From positions 1,984,001-2,048,000 of the forward strand of contig JACJYN010000002.1 in the NCBI GenBank assembly GCA_020636095.1: a DNA stretch of 64,000 bases, in the 5' to 3' direction. The notes under the pieces were generated by a model. The model made no database searches and was not told the DNA's origin. It saw nothing but the letters and a program-made list of their open reading frames with translations. This document shows, piece by piece, positions 43,055 through 51,337 of this stretch. Source of the stretch: Lewinellaceae bacterium (GTDB taxonomy: Bacteria; Bacteroidota; Bacteroidia; Chitinophagales; Saprospiraceae). Position 1 is the first letter of the stretch. The number at the start of each line of letters is the position of its first letter. The translations under genes were made by a program, and so were the position numbers.

Positions 43055-43639
43055 ATGGGGAAAAGAATGGGCTTGTGCAGGGTGCTGCTTTGGGTTCTAC
43101 TGGTGGCAGGCGCCACACTGCTGCTGGGAGGCTGCAAAAATTCGGTCGAAGAAGTCAATGACCTGGTGTCGAAATTCGATACGCAGGTAGAAACCGCAAA
43201 GGATGTAGAAATCCTTTACAGCGATTCCGCCCAGGTTCGGGTGCGGATAACCGGCCCTACTATGTTGTACCACCTCGACCGGCGGGAGCCCCACCAGGAA
43301 TTTCCCGATGGGGTGTCCGTGGACTTTTTCGGGCCGGAAGGGGCCATTACCAGCCAGCTCGACGCCCGCTACGGCCTGCGGATGGAGAATAGAAATGAGG
43401 TGATCGTTCGCGACAGCGTCGTCTGGCAGAGTGTGGAAGGGGAAAAGATCGAATCCGAGGAGTTGATCTGGGATGAACGGCAACGCAAGATTTACACCAA
43501 CAAATTTGTCGTGATCACCCGCCCCGATGAGATCATCTACGGGCATGGTTTTGAGGCCGACCAGGATTTCAATTATTCCCGGATCAACGCCATCGAGGGG
43601 CGCCTCAAGGTAGACGACCTGGAAAAGGATTTAGAATAA
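43055..43639 (+). CDS. lptC: LPS export ABC transporter periplasmic protein LptC
   Basis: Bridges the inner-membrane LptBFG ABC transporter to the periplasmic LptA and passes lipopolysaccharide on. 194 residues: an N-terminal hydrophobic anchor or lipoprotein signal (LLWVLLVAGATLLLGGC), then the OstA/LptC beta-jellyroll (DVEILYSDSAQVRVRITGP, FFGPEGAITSQLDARYGLR, IESEELIWDERQRKIYTNK). The Bacteroidota form is often a lipoprotein, as here. It is followed with a 1-nt overlap by the CNNM-type gene. Confidence 0.88.
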   Translation: MGKRMGLCRVLLWVLLVAGATLLLGGCKNSVEEVNDLVSKFDTQVETAKDVEILYSDSAQVRVRITGPTMLYHLDRREPHQEFPDGVSVDFFGPEGAITSQLDARYGLRMENRNEVIVRDSVVWQSVEGEKIESEELIWDERQRKIYTNKFVVITRPDEIIYGHGFEADQDFNYSRINAIEGRLKVDDLEKDLE

Positions 43640-44895
43640 TGCTGATTGCGCTGATCATATTTTTTTTAATGCTGTCCGCCCTGTTCTCCGGTACGGAGAT
43701 CGCCTATATTTCTGCCAACAAGCTGCGGGTGGAACTCAAGAAAAAGAAAGGCGCACGGCGCGGCCAGGTGCTGGCTGGCTTTTACGAGTCGCCCGCCAGC
43801 TTCCTGGGCACTATGCTCGTTGGCAACAATATCGCGCTGGTTATTTTCACCTATTTGCTCACCCAGCTCGTAGAGCCATTCCTGCTGCAGGTCCCTTATT
43901 TGCAGGCGCCCCTCATCCTGCTGTTGGTGGAGACCCTGCTGGCCACCATTATCGTGTTGTTTTTTGGAGAGTTCCTGCCCAAAACTTTGTTTCGGCTCTA
44001 TGCGGATGATATACTCTATTTTCTGGCCTATCCGCTGAAGGTCATCCAGTGGCTGTTGCTCATCCCTTCCTGGATGATGACGCGGCTGTCCAACCTCCTG
44101 CTGCGCGCCCTGCGTACGCCCATCGAGGAAGTGGACAACGCCTTTACCCGCCTCGACCTGGAGAACTTCATCAACGACTCCCAGGCCGATGCTGAAGAGG
44201 ATAATATCGACCGGGAGCTCTTCGGCAAAGCCCTCAACCTGCGAGATGTACGGGTGCGGGAATGTATGGTGCCCCGCCCCGAGATTGAAAACATCGACCT
44301 CAGCGCCAGTGTGGACGACCTCGAACAACTATTCCGGGAAACCAAGCTGTCGCGTATCATCGTCACCAAAGATGACATCGATAATGTGCTGGGCTACGTG
44401 CACCACCAGCAGTTGCTCACCCAGCCCAAAACCATCACCAAGCTGATCCTGGACCTTCCCTTTGTGCCAGAGGCCATGCGCGTGACCGACCTGCTCAACC
44501 AGTTCATCCGCGACCGAATCAACATCGCTATAGTTGTAGATGAGTACGGCGGCGTCTCCGGCCTGATCACCCTGGAGGACATCCTGGAAGAGATTTTCGG
44601 CGAGATCGAAGATGAACACGACCAGGAAGAGTACGTGGAACTGGTCATTCGGCCGAATAATGAATTCATTTTTTCCGGCCGCCTGGAAATCGATTATATT
44701 AATGAAAAATATGGCCTGAGCCTGCCGGAAGGGGATTACCATACCCTGTCCGGATATCTGGTCATGACCCACGGAGCCATCCCCGACCGGGGGGTCATAC
44801 TGGAGATGAACGGCTACCGTTTTATCCTGGAGTTGGTGAGTGATACGAAGATCGAGACGGTACGGGTGATCCGGTTGGAGGATGAAACTACCTGA
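43639..44895 (+). CDS. CNNM/HlyC-CorC family membrane protein with CBS pair
   Basis: A 418-residue inner-membrane protein. The N-terminal CNNM (DUF21) domain has about three or four membrane helices (LIALIIFFLMLSALFSGTEIA start, LVGNNIALVIFTYLLTQL, LLLVETLLATIIVLFFGEFLPK). A CBS pair (about 205-325; VRECMVPRPEIENIDLS, IVVDEYGGVSGLITLEDILEE) and a C-terminal CorC_HlyC transporter-associated domain (about 335-415; FIFSGRLEIDYINEKYGLSL) follow. Homologues handle magnesium or cobalt ions; haemolysin is a historical label only. It is translationally coupled to lptC. Confidence 0.93.
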   Translation: MLIALIIFFLMLSALFSGTEIAYISANKLRVELKKKKGARRGQVLAGFYESPASFLGTMLVGNNIALVIFTYLLTQLVEPFLLQVPYLQAPLILLLVETLLATIIVLFFGEFLPKTLFRLYADDILYFLAYPLKVIQWLLLIPSWMMTRLSNLLLRALRTPIEEVDNAFTRLDLENFINDSQADAEEDNIDRELFGKALNLRDVRVRECMVPRPEIENIDLSASVDDLEQLFRETKLSRIIVTKDDIDNVLGYVHHQQLLTQPKTITKLILDLPFVPEAMRVTDLLNQFIRDRINIAIVVDEYGGVSGLITLEDILEEIFGEIEDEHDQEEYVELVIRPNNEFIFSGRLEIDYINEKYGLSLPEGDYHTLSGYLVMTHGAIPDRGVILEMNGYRFILELVSDTKIETVRVIRLEDETT

Positions 44896-45001
44896 AATAA
44901 AGACGCCGGATATGAATGAGGCAAAAAAAAGTCAAAAAAAAACCAGCTTCCGCTAACCCTTTCTTCTTCCCCACCGATAGTATAGGTAAAAGCGGATACC
45001 A

Positions 45002-45568
45002 ATGTCATACGGAGCCAACAGTACAGACGGAGAGTTGCGGCGCGGTTGCCTGAAGGGCGACCGGCGCGCGCAACAGGCTCTGTATCAGCGGTACTATGGC
45101 AAACTGCTGGGTATCCCCATGCGCTATACCAGCAACCGGGAGGAAGCTAATGCCCTACTCAACCAGGCCTTCTTCCAGATATTCAAAAGCCTGGAGGACT
45201 ACAGGGAAACGGGCAGCTTCGCCGGCTGGATGTCTACCATTACCTTTCGGGTAACGATGGACCACCTGCGGATGGAGCAGCGCTACCGCGAACGTTTCAG
45301 CCTGGAAACTGCCGAGGCCCGGCCGGTTTACAATTCCGCCGAGGGCCAACTCCATGCGGAGGATATTTTTCGGCACATACAAAAGCTCCCGGACTACCTG
45401 CAGGCCGTTTTCAGCCTGTACGTCATCGACGGATACAAACACGACGAAATTTCGGCTATGATCGGCATCACTGTGAGCGCCAGCAAATGGCGGCTCGCTA
45501 AAGCCCGGGAGCTGCTACAGGTGGCATTGGAACCCTATTACAATAACAACAAAGGACAATCGGCATGA
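45002..45568 (+). CDS. ECF-type RNA polymerase sigma factor
   Basis: A 188-residue sigma-70 family factor. Region 2 (about 10-85) includes LYQRYYGKLLGIPMRYTSNR, EEANALLNQAFFQIFKSLE and GSFAGWMSTITFRVTMDHLR; region 4 (about 120-180) is the helix-turn-helix with LPDYLQAVFSLYVIDGYKHDEISAMIGITVSASKWRLAKAR. There is no C-terminal extension. It heads an operon with a membrane protein that overlaps it by 4 bp and is the expected place for an anti-sigma factor, then four envelope proteins. Envelope-stress control is a reasonable inference. Confidence 0.93.
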   Translation: MSYGANSTDGELRRGCLKGDRRAQQALYQRYYGKLLGIPMRYTSNREEANALLNQAFFQIFKSLEDYRETGSFAGWMSTITFRVTMDHLRMEQRYRERFSLETAEARPVYNSAEGQLHAEDIFRHIQKLPDYLQAVFSLYVIDGYKHDEISAMIGITVSASKWRLAKARELLQVALEPYYNNNKGQSA

Positions 45569-46197
45569 GCCACGACGCCAACAAATGGGAAGCGGATATC
45601 CGCCAGGCGGCCGAAACGCACGAGTTCGGCTACGACCCGGAAGCCTGGGCGGCGATGGAGCGCCTGCTGGACGGAACTGGCGGCAGCGCTATAGGCCCAT
45701 CCCCGAGTGGCGGCTCTGTGGTGAGGAGTTGGAGCTGGAAAGTGCTGATCTTCTTATTGTTTGGCGCCGTCGGCCTGTTGCTGTGGTGGTTCTGGCCGGC
45801 CGAGCAGGCTGCGCCACTCCCGCCCTCCCGAATGGAAAAACCGGCCCTGCCGGATACGCCATTACAACCTGGCGAACCGGCTGTACCGGAAGAGCAGCAG
45901 TTCATGCCCGGAACGAATACTCCGCTCCGTCCCGGCGCCCAGCCGGCGCCGTACGAGAGGAAACTGTCTCCGATGCCGGCACTGCCGGATAGGGAAACGC
46001 CTTTCCTTCCGCTTCCACTGCGGGAGGACCAACCGAGGCCTCGCTGGGCTGTGCCACCGAGCCTGCCCTCCCGGCCACCGGCCTTGCTGGAGCAGGCCGA
46101 ATCGCTGCCGCCGGAGCTGGAACTACTCTTGCCTGACCCTGGAAAACGGCGGCGCAACCGAAAAACGCTATTTCCTGATGTAATCGAAAAATACTAA
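45565..46197 (+). CDS. Proline-rich single-pass membrane protein, candidate anti-sigma factor
   Basis: A 210-residue protein overlapping the sigma gene by 4 bp. The first 55 residues are cytosolic and helical (MSHDANKWEADIRQAAETHEFGYD... AWAAMERLL), the usual place for a sigma-binding region. A hydrophobic helix follows (WKVLIFLLFGAVGLLLWWFW, about 58-77), then a long Pro/Arg-rich periplasmic part ending RRNRKTLFPDVIEKY. No zinc-binding anti-sigma motif (HxxxCxxC) is seen. Position and topology, not homology, support the assignment. Confidence 0.75.
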   Translation: MSHDANKWEADIRQAAETHEFGYDPEAWAAMERLLDGTGGSAIGPSPSGGSVVRSWSWKVLIFLLFGAVGLLLWWFWPAEQAAPLPPSRMEKPALPDTPLQPGEPAVPEEQQFMPGTNTPLRPGAQPAPYERKLSPMPALPDRETPFLPLPLREDQPRPRWAVPPSLPSRPPALLEQAESLPPELELLLPDPGKRRRNRKTLFPDVIEKY

Positions 46198-46204
46198 TCA
46201 AGCC

Positions 46205-46918
46205 ATGAAAGTAAGATCATTGTGTATGACAGCCGCCTGGCTGTTACTGTTACCCCTGTGCCTGCACGCACAGGAATCTGCTCCCGAAAGCCGCTGGGTA
46301 GCCGGCGTCGGAGTCGGGTTTTCCATGAATCCTTACACCCCCAGAGACAGTGTCCAGGGGGAGAGAGGCGCCAACCTCATCCCGGTGGAAGCTACCCTGG
46401 AGTACCGGTTATCCCGCCTTTTCTCTCTTACGGCCAGCTTTTCATACGGCCAGCTGCACACCAACAGCATAAAGTCGCAATTGCTGAACACTTCTCTCTA
46501 TCCTTTTTTCTATTCCTACCGCATACAAACCGCCACCGCATTGATTGCCCCCAGGCTACAGTTCCGTATCTGGCAGGGCGACCTCGGGGTGGCGCTGGGC
46601 ATTGGCCGGTACCGGCAGTGGTATGATCAAAAAAGCAACAGCGTAAACGACCAACAATATTTGATAAAATACAAAGGAGTGAACAATGACTTCTTCTCTT
46701 TCCGTATGGATTACACCTACTGGCCACAGCGGCGATTTGGAATAGCCGTCGGGCTGGAGACAACCGACTCCTTCGGAGGGCCGGGCCAGAATGCATTTCC
46801 GGAGCCCCGGCAGCCGCTGCCCGGGGGCCTGGAGCCGCAGATGGCCGCCTTCCTGCAGCCCAGATTGGCAGGATATAGTTCTACGACGATCTGGGCAGGG
46901 TTCCGCTATCGTTTTTAA
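46205..46918 (+). CDS. Outer-membrane beta-barrel protein, unknown
   Basis: A 237-residue protein with a signal peptide (CMTAAWLLLLPLCLHAQ) and amphipathic strands typical of small outer-membrane barrels (VAGVGVGFSMNPYTP, LFSLTASFSYGQLHTNSI, RFGIAVGLETTDSF), ending in the barrel signature GFRYRF. Third gene of the sigma-factor operon, 7 bp after the membrane protein. No enzymatic motif is visible. It could be a structural or surface-sensing barrel controlled by the sigma factor. Confidence 0.75.
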   Translation: MKVRSLCMTAAWLLLLPLCLHAQESAPESRWVAGVGVGFSMNPYTPRDSVQGERGANLIPVEATLEYRLSRLFSLTASFSYGQLHTNSIKSQLLNTSLYPFFYSYRIQTATALIAPRLQFRIWQGDLGVALGIGRYRQWYDQKSNSVNDQQYLIKYKGVNNDFFSFRMDYTYWPQRRFGIAVGLETTDSFGGPGQNAFPEPRQPLPGGLEPQMAAFLQPRLAGYSSTTIWAGFRYRF

Positions 46919-46942
46919 CCTCACTATTAAACAATAAAAAAC

Positions 46943-47620
46943 GTGAAATTTTTACCATTCCTTATTGCCGCACTTACTTTCTGGAACCTTTCAATGGTTA
47001 CAGGCCAGGGGTTTCAGGCCGGTGTAAACGCAGGCTATCTGATGCATTTACAACCCGAAACCTATGGCCTGGGCCCCGGCGTACAAGCCGGCGTATGGGC
47101 CAGTTGGCCGGTTACCCCTACCAGCCGGCTGCAATTGTCCATGGGCCACCGCCGCCTGGGCGGATTTAATCGGCTATACCTGGAAACCGGAATAAGCAGT
47201 ACCCCGGCTGAAACGCGGCGCACGGTTTCGGCGATACAGCTCACTGCCCTGCGCTATTTGGACGCCGAGGCAGGCTGGGCCTTCCAGCCCAGCCCGGAGA
47301 GCCCATGGTCCTGTTACGCCGGAGCCTACTACGCCCACCTTGTCCACTGGCAGGACTTTGACTTCTCGATCACGTCAATTGAAAAACCCGGCCGGAGAGG
47401 GATCGAGATAACTGACCCGAATTGGCCTGTCCGCAACGAATTAAATAGTGGAGACGTTGGCTTGCGCCTGGGGGTCTCCTATCAGTTGCTGGACGGGCTT
47501 TCCGCCCAGTTTCATCTGCGAAAGGGCTTTTCTGATCTCGTGCCGGGCGCCCTCTTCACCGATACCTCCAAGGATCACCTGACAGCCTTTTCCCTCGGGC
47601 TTTCCGCCCGTTTATTTTAA
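46943..47620 (+). CDS. Outer-membrane beta-barrel-like protein, unknown (GTG start)
   Basis: A 225-residue protein. The start codon is GTG at 46943 (read as MKFLPFLIAALTFWNLSMVTGQ, a good signal peptide). The mature part has alternating strands (GFQAGVNAGYLMHLQ, LQLSMGHRRLGGFNRLYLETG, VGLRLGVSYQLLDGLSAQFHL) and ends in SLGLSARLF. Fourth gene in the sigma operon, 24 bp downstream of the previous. Family not recognised; it resembles small barrels of the porin-family type. Confidence 0.72.
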   Translation: MKFLPFLIAALTFWNLSMVTGQGFQAGVNAGYLMHLQPETYGLGPGVQAGVWASWPVTPTSRLQLSMGHRRLGGFNRLYLETGISSTPAETRRTVSAIQLTALRYLDAEAGWAFQPSPESPWSCYAGAYYAHLVHWQDFDFSITSIEKPGRRGIEITDPNWPVRNELNSGDVGLRLGVSYQLLDGLSAQFHLRKGFSDLVPGALFTDTSKDHLTAFSLGLSARLF

Positions 47621-47637
47621 TAAAAAAACTCAATACC

Positions 47638-48351
47638 ATGAAGCGCATTACCTTTATTATGTTGACTACGCTAAGCTGCCTTGTCCTGTTCGGTTGTGAA
47701 AAAGAAAAGCTGGAAGTTGCGACAGAGGCGCCGCCAGAACCTTTGTTTGCAACAGCACAAGCCTATGGCCAGGCAATGGATAGCCTCCGGTATTTTCACT
47801 TTGAGGCGGGCAAAACCGTTGCTACCGCGCCGGGCGTTCAGCCGGTGGCCATTTGGCAGGACGAGATAATAGAAACAGAACTGGGGCCGGCTGTATTCAC
47901 CGGAGCCCTGAGCCGGGAATACGCTGGCGACCCCCTTTTTGGACTGGAGTTCTGGCCGGTAGGGCTGAATCCTGAACAGGGGCTTTCTCAAAAGGAAATC
48001 GAGGATTACTTCCAGCCGGGCCGCGAGTTTGAAATCGGCCGCGGCCCCGGTAAGGCAGACCTCCTGGTCCGCCTGCCGGTAGAGGGTGGCGTAATGGAAA
48101 AGGCATCCCGGGCCTCGTTTCTGGAGTTGCCTCATGGCCACCTGAATATTACCCAGATCGAGGATTACCAGTATGAAATCTCGCCCGGCGAAGTAGTACA
48201 AGGAAAGCGCATCAGCTGCGACTTTTTCACACTCGTAGGGCACTATGGCGTCAGAGCCGCTATTGACAATGGAGCACAAGGGCTGGATTGGAACGACCTG
48301 CACGTCGTGATCAAGTACGGGGAGGCTGCGTTTTTCATAGCCTATCCGTAA
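47638..48351 (+). CDS. Lipoprotein of unknown function in the ECF operon
   Basis: A 237-residue lipoprotein: signal MKRITFIMLTTLSCLVLFGC (Cys at 20), then KEKLEVATEAPPEP. The remaining chain is mixed alpha/beta with YGQAMDSLRYFHFEAGK, FTGALSREYAGDPLFGLEFW and a C-terminal KYGEAAFFIAYP. I recognise no family. It lies 17 bp after the previous gene and shares the operon's envelope theme. Confidence 0.72.
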   Translation: MKRITFIMLTTLSCLVLFGCEKEKLEVATEAPPEPLFATAQAYGQAMDSLRYFHFEAGKTVATAPGVQPVAIWQDEIIETELGPAVFTGALSREYAGDPLFGLEFWPVGLNPEQGLSQKEIEDYFQPGREFEIGRGPGKADLLVRLPVEGGVMEKASRASFLELPHGHLNITQIEDYQYEISPGEVVQGKRISCDFFTLVGHYGVRAAIDNGAQGLDWNDLHVVIKYGEAAFFIAYP

Positions 48352-48415
48352 CAAATACGGCTGATTTTTGGGTTTTTCTTACCTTTGCGCGCGAAAGAAA
48401 AACCCAAAGTCAGCT

Positions 48416-49213
48416 ATGAAACACTTGTTAATAGTACTGTTGTTACTACCGTTTACTTCCCACGGCCAGGTCGTCAATACTGAAAAGCTACGCCTCAATA
48501 AGGATAAAAAAGGCTTCTTCGGCGAAGCCAACTTCGACCTGGGCCTGGTCCGCAACCGCGCCGGGCAGACGGTGCGCCTGGGCGCCGGCGCCCGGCTGGA
48601 GTGGCAGGGCGCCGCCCACCGCTGGATGCTGCTCGGCAGTTACAGCCTCTCTCAATTCAACGATATAGACGAGCCGGACTCGGCGCCCAAGAACTTCGCC
48701 AACAACGGCTTCGGCCACCTCCGCTACAACTATCGCGCCAACCGATGGCTGACCTGGGAGGCCTTTGCCCAGGCCCAGTACGACCGGATCCAGCAGATCG
48801 ACCTGCGCCTGCTGGCCGGCACCGGGCCCCGGCTGCGCCTGGTCAAGACGGACTCGGCCCAACTCTACTTCGGCGCCCTGTATATGTTCGAACATGAAGA
48901 GGCCAGAAATGAATTTGAAGCGCCTGAAGCTTACACCGAACACCTCATGCTGGACGACCACCGGCTGAGCACCTACCTCTCCGCCGGTTTTCGGTTTACT
49001 TCCTATCTGACCCTCAACCACGTTACTTATTTCCAGCCCAACCTCAGCAATTTTTCCGATTTCCGGATTTCCTCGGAGACCAGCTTATCCATTAAACTTA
49101 CGGACCGGCTCTCGCTGCGCACCTACTTCCAGCTGATCTACGACACCGAGCCTCTCATCCCGGTGCCCAATGCGATGTATGTGTTGAATAATGGGTTTAG
49201 CCTGGCGCTGTAA
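48416..49213 (+). CDS. DUF481-like outer-membrane barrel protein
   Basis: A 265-residue protein from ATG 48416 (MKHLLIVLLLLPFTSHGQVV, signal peptide); an upstream in-frame start would add a non-signal leader that includes a promoter-like TACCTTTG. Strands such as GFFGEANFDLGLVRNRAGQT, RLGAGARLEWQGAAHRWMLL, FGALYMFEHEEARNEFE and a terminal NNGFSLAL suggest a DUF481-type barrel. The internal -7-like TACCTTTG may give this gene its own promoter. Last gene of the cluster; followed by a large palindromic element. Confidence 0.8.
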   Translation: MKHLLIVLLLLPFTSHGQVVNTEKLRLNKDKKGFFGEANFDLGLVRNRAGQTVRLGAGARLEWQGAAHRWMLLGSYSLSQFNDIDEPDSAPKNFANNGFGHLRYNYRANRWLTWEAFAQAQYDRIQQIDLRLLAGTGPRLRLVKTDSAQLYFGALYMFEHEEARNEFEAPEAYTEHLMLDDHRLSTYLSAGFRFTSYLTLNHVTYFQPNLSNFSDFRISSETSLSIKLTDRLSLRTYFQLIYDTEPLIPVPNAMYVLNNGFSLAL

Positions 49214-49219
49214 GGGAGT

Positions 49220-49502
49220 GGGGTATCCGTCTAAGGCTGGACAAACTGGGTTGGGGTGGTGTACGATGTACGGACACAGTGGGAGCTCTTGTGTGTACGA
49301 TGTACGAGGCTGTCCAACGCTAGAAGGGCAGCCAGGGAGTGTTATTAGTTGCTGGGTATTCTCCGAGGCTACCATTCTAACATTGGCCACCCGGAAGCCC
49401 GCCCCATTTTGGCATCGTACACCGTACACAACTCACGCCGCCGTTGGTCCGTACATCGTACACCTCCCAGACAGCCCCTGGCCGACCTTAGACGGGTAGC
49501 CT
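49220..49502. repeat. Long imperfect palindrome with internal GTACGATGTAC repeats
   Basis: About 283 bp between the DUF481-like gene and moaE. The outer ends (GGGTATCCGTCTAAGG and its near complement), a perfect 18-bp pair GGTGTACGATGTACGGAC (49258-49275) with its complement (49447-49464), a second GTACGATGTAC-like pair inside it, and an inner TAGAAGGGCAGCC/GGCTACCATTCTA pair all occur in mirrored order, so the whole stretch can fold into one long interrupted hairpin. It is non-coding and resembles a MITE-type element; no target duplication was identified. Confidence 0.7.
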
Positions 49503-49528
49503 TCTCCGATCAACAGACAACGCTCCCC

Positions 49529-49945
49529 CTACGGATGCGCCGCCACCCATACCTCTCCGTCTTCAAATATTTCCTTTTTCCAAATGGGCACGGTCTCCTT
49601 GAGGGTATCGATAGCATACTGGCAAGCTTCGAAAGAAGCTTTCCGGTGAGGAGTAGATACTGCGATGATGACGGCTATTTCTCCCGGATTCAGTACCCCA
49701 ACGCGGTGGTGAAAAGCCACTTTTTCGGCGGGCCAGCGCCCCTTCACCTGCTCGGCGATCTTGCGCATTTCGGATACCGCCATGGGTTCATAAGCTTCAA
49801 ACTCCAGGCGTACTACCGGCTTGCCCCGCGTCTGGTTGCGCACCGTACCGATAAATACATCGATGCCGCCGGCGCTTTCGCTGGATACGAAGTCGATGCA
49901 CAGTTGGGGTTGAAGCCGGGTGGGAAGCAATTGTATATCGATCAT
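49529..49945 (-). CDS. moaE: Molybdopterin synthase catalytic subunit
   Basis: Large subunit of molybdopterin synthase, which transfers sulfur from MoaD to precursor Z in molybdenum-cofactor synthesis. At 138 residues it has normal family length, with the conserved IDVFIGTVRNQTRGKPVVRLEFEAY start of the fold, MAVSEMRKIAEQVKGRW, VAFHHRVGVLNPGEIAVIIAVSTPHRK and CQYAIDTLKETVPIWKKEIFEDG with the catalytic Lys pair. No moaD or other cofactor gene lies next to it in this window. Confidence 0.95.
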   Translation of the reverse strand: MIDIQLLPTRLQPQLCIDFVSSESAGGIDVFIGTVRNQTRGKPVVRLEFEAYEPMAVSEMRKIAEQVKGRWPAEKVAFHHRVGVLNPGEIAVIIAVSTPHRKASFEACQYAIDTLKETVPIWKKEIFEDGEVWVAAHP

Positions 49946-50034
49946 GGTTAAAAGCTTTGGGGGAATCTGGTGTTAAAATTGAAAGTAAGATAAAAGTATT
50001 AATTTTTTGAATGGCCCTATTTTTTTCGGAGTTT

Positions 50035-50196
50035 AGTAACGGTTAAAAAATAACCTTTCGATTCTGCCTTGCTCTTTTGCCGCCATACGGCGTTGCTCTT
50101 CGGTCGCGTAACCTCCGGCTATGTTCCCTCATCGCGCCTTGTCTGGCAACAAAATAGCGGCGGTATATTTCGAAACCTTATTTTTTGCCCGTTACT
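50035..50196. repeat. Dispersed imperfect palindrome, copy 2 (162 bp)
   Basis: Arms of 27 bp (50035-50061 and 50170-50196) match at 23 of 27 positions as inverted repeats (AGTAACGG..AAAAAATAA..TTTCGA). Read on the minus strand the centre contains AAGGCGCGATGAGGGAACAT, TTACGCGACC, GAAGAGCAACG and GGCAAAAGAGC, closely matching copy 3 at 57886-58047. It lies between moaE and the HIT gene; nothing else is seen in that gap. Confidence 0.7.
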
Positions 50197-50222
50197 TAGA
50201 GTAATGAAATAACGACTCATTT

Positions 50223-50639
50223 ATGCCGTCACAGTGTATCTTTTGCCGCGTTATTGAAGGCAGCCTGCCCGCCAGTATGGTCTATGAAGACGAGCAGGCG
50301 GTTGCTTTCATGGACATTATGCCGATCAACCCCGGCCATATCCTGGTGGTCCCGAAAAGGCACTTCCAGGAGCTCAGCGATATGGATGAAGATACGGGCG
50401 CCCATCTGTTTCGGGTGGCCATGCGGATCGAAAGGGCCCTGCGCGCCGCCGGACTGCCGTGTGAAGGCACCAACCTTTTGCAGAATAACGGCCCGGAAGC
50501 CTGGCAGGAAGTGATGCACGTGCACCTGCACGTCATACCCCGTTTTCGGGGTGATGGAGTCAAGGCCCATTTCGGCCAGCAGCAAGCCCCGAGAGTTCAG
50601 CTCGACCAGTGGGCCGAACAGATCAAAGCCCATCTTTAG
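50223..50639 (+). CDS. HIT-family nucleotide-binding hydrolase
   Basis: A 138-residue histidine-triad protein that hydrolyses nucleotide phosphoramidates or AMP-linked esters. The zinc/structural start SQCIFCRVIEGSLPASMVYE and the catalytic triad HVHLHVIPRF (about 101-110) are clear. GHILVVPKRHFQELSDMDED is typical of the HINT-type branch. The downstream phosphatase gene begins 2 bp after its stop. Confidence 0.94.
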   Translation: MPSQCIFCRVIEGSLPASMVYEDEQAVAFMDIMPINPGHILVVPKRHFQELSDMDEDTGAHLFRVAMRIERALRAAGLPCEGTNLLQNNGPEAWQEVMHVHLHVIPRFRGDGVKAHFGQQQAPRVQLDQWAEQIKAHL

Positions 50640-50641
50640 CC

Positions 50642-51337
50642 ATGAGACGCTTTGCTATCTCGGACATTCATGGATGCGTTCGAACTCTCGAAGCCCTGCT
50701 TGAGCAAATTGCCTTCAGCAGCGCCGATGAGCTTTTTCTGCTGGGGGACTACATCGACCGGGGGCCGGACAGCAAAGGAGTAATCGACTTGATCCTGAAA
50801 TTGAAAGCGGAGGGCTACCGCCTGCATTGCCTGCGCGGCAACCACGAAGCCCTCCTGCTGAATTCCATTGGAGGCTTGACCGAAGACCACGAACTTTGGT
50901 TGCAAAATGGAGGCGATATGACGATGAGCAGCTTCGGCTTAAGCTCTATCGACTCGCTTCATCTCATTTCCCCGAAATACACCGAATTTCTCAACCAGTT
51001 GGAATGGTATTTCGAAACGGAAGGTTACATCCTGGCTCACGCAGGGCTGGATTTCCGCACAGCTCAGCCCCTGGAGGCCCGGCAAGCCCTGATCTGGATA
51101 CGCAACTGGTACGAACAAATAAACCGGGAGTGGCTGAAGGGCAGAATCATCGTACACGGCCATACGCCTGTACCCCGGCCCCTGATCGTAAACCAATTAA
51201 AAAAACTGGACAAAGTACCCGCTTTGGATATAGACGCCGGTTGTGTTTTTAAGGGCAACTATTTCAAATACCTCTGTGCTTTTGACCTGGATAACCGACA
51301 GCTTAATTTTCAGGAAAATATCGAAACGGATGCATAA
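50642..51337 (+). CDS. PPP-superfamily serine/threonine or diadenosine-tetraphosphate phosphatase
   Basis: A 231-residue metallophosphoesterase from ATG 50642 (MRRFAISDIHGCVRTLEALL). All PPP motifs occur: DIHG, GDYIDRGPDSKGV, LRGNHEALLLN, AHAGLDFR and VHGHTPVPRP, giving the two-metal site. The short length is like bacterial PrpA/ApaH-related enzymes rather than the longer eukaryotic type. Operon position: directly after the HIT gene and overlapping the IMPase-fragment gene by 8 bp. Confidence 0.9.
   Translation: MRRFAISDIHGCVRTLEALLEQIAFSSADELFLLGDYIDRGPDSKGVIDLILKLKAEGYRLHCLRGNHEALLLNSIGGLTEDHELWLQNGGDMTMSSFGLSSIDSLHLISPKYTEFLNQLEWYFETEGYILAHAGLDFRTAQPLEARQALIWIRNWYEQINREWLKGRIIVHGHTPVPRPLIVNQLKKLDKVPALDIDAGCVFKGNYFKYLCAFDLDNRQLNFQENIETDA

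Noticed and set aside
49191..49951. Plus-strand open frames in the moaE region and the long palindrome
   Set aside because: They overlap mirrored repeat sequence or run opposite to moaE; no recognisable product.
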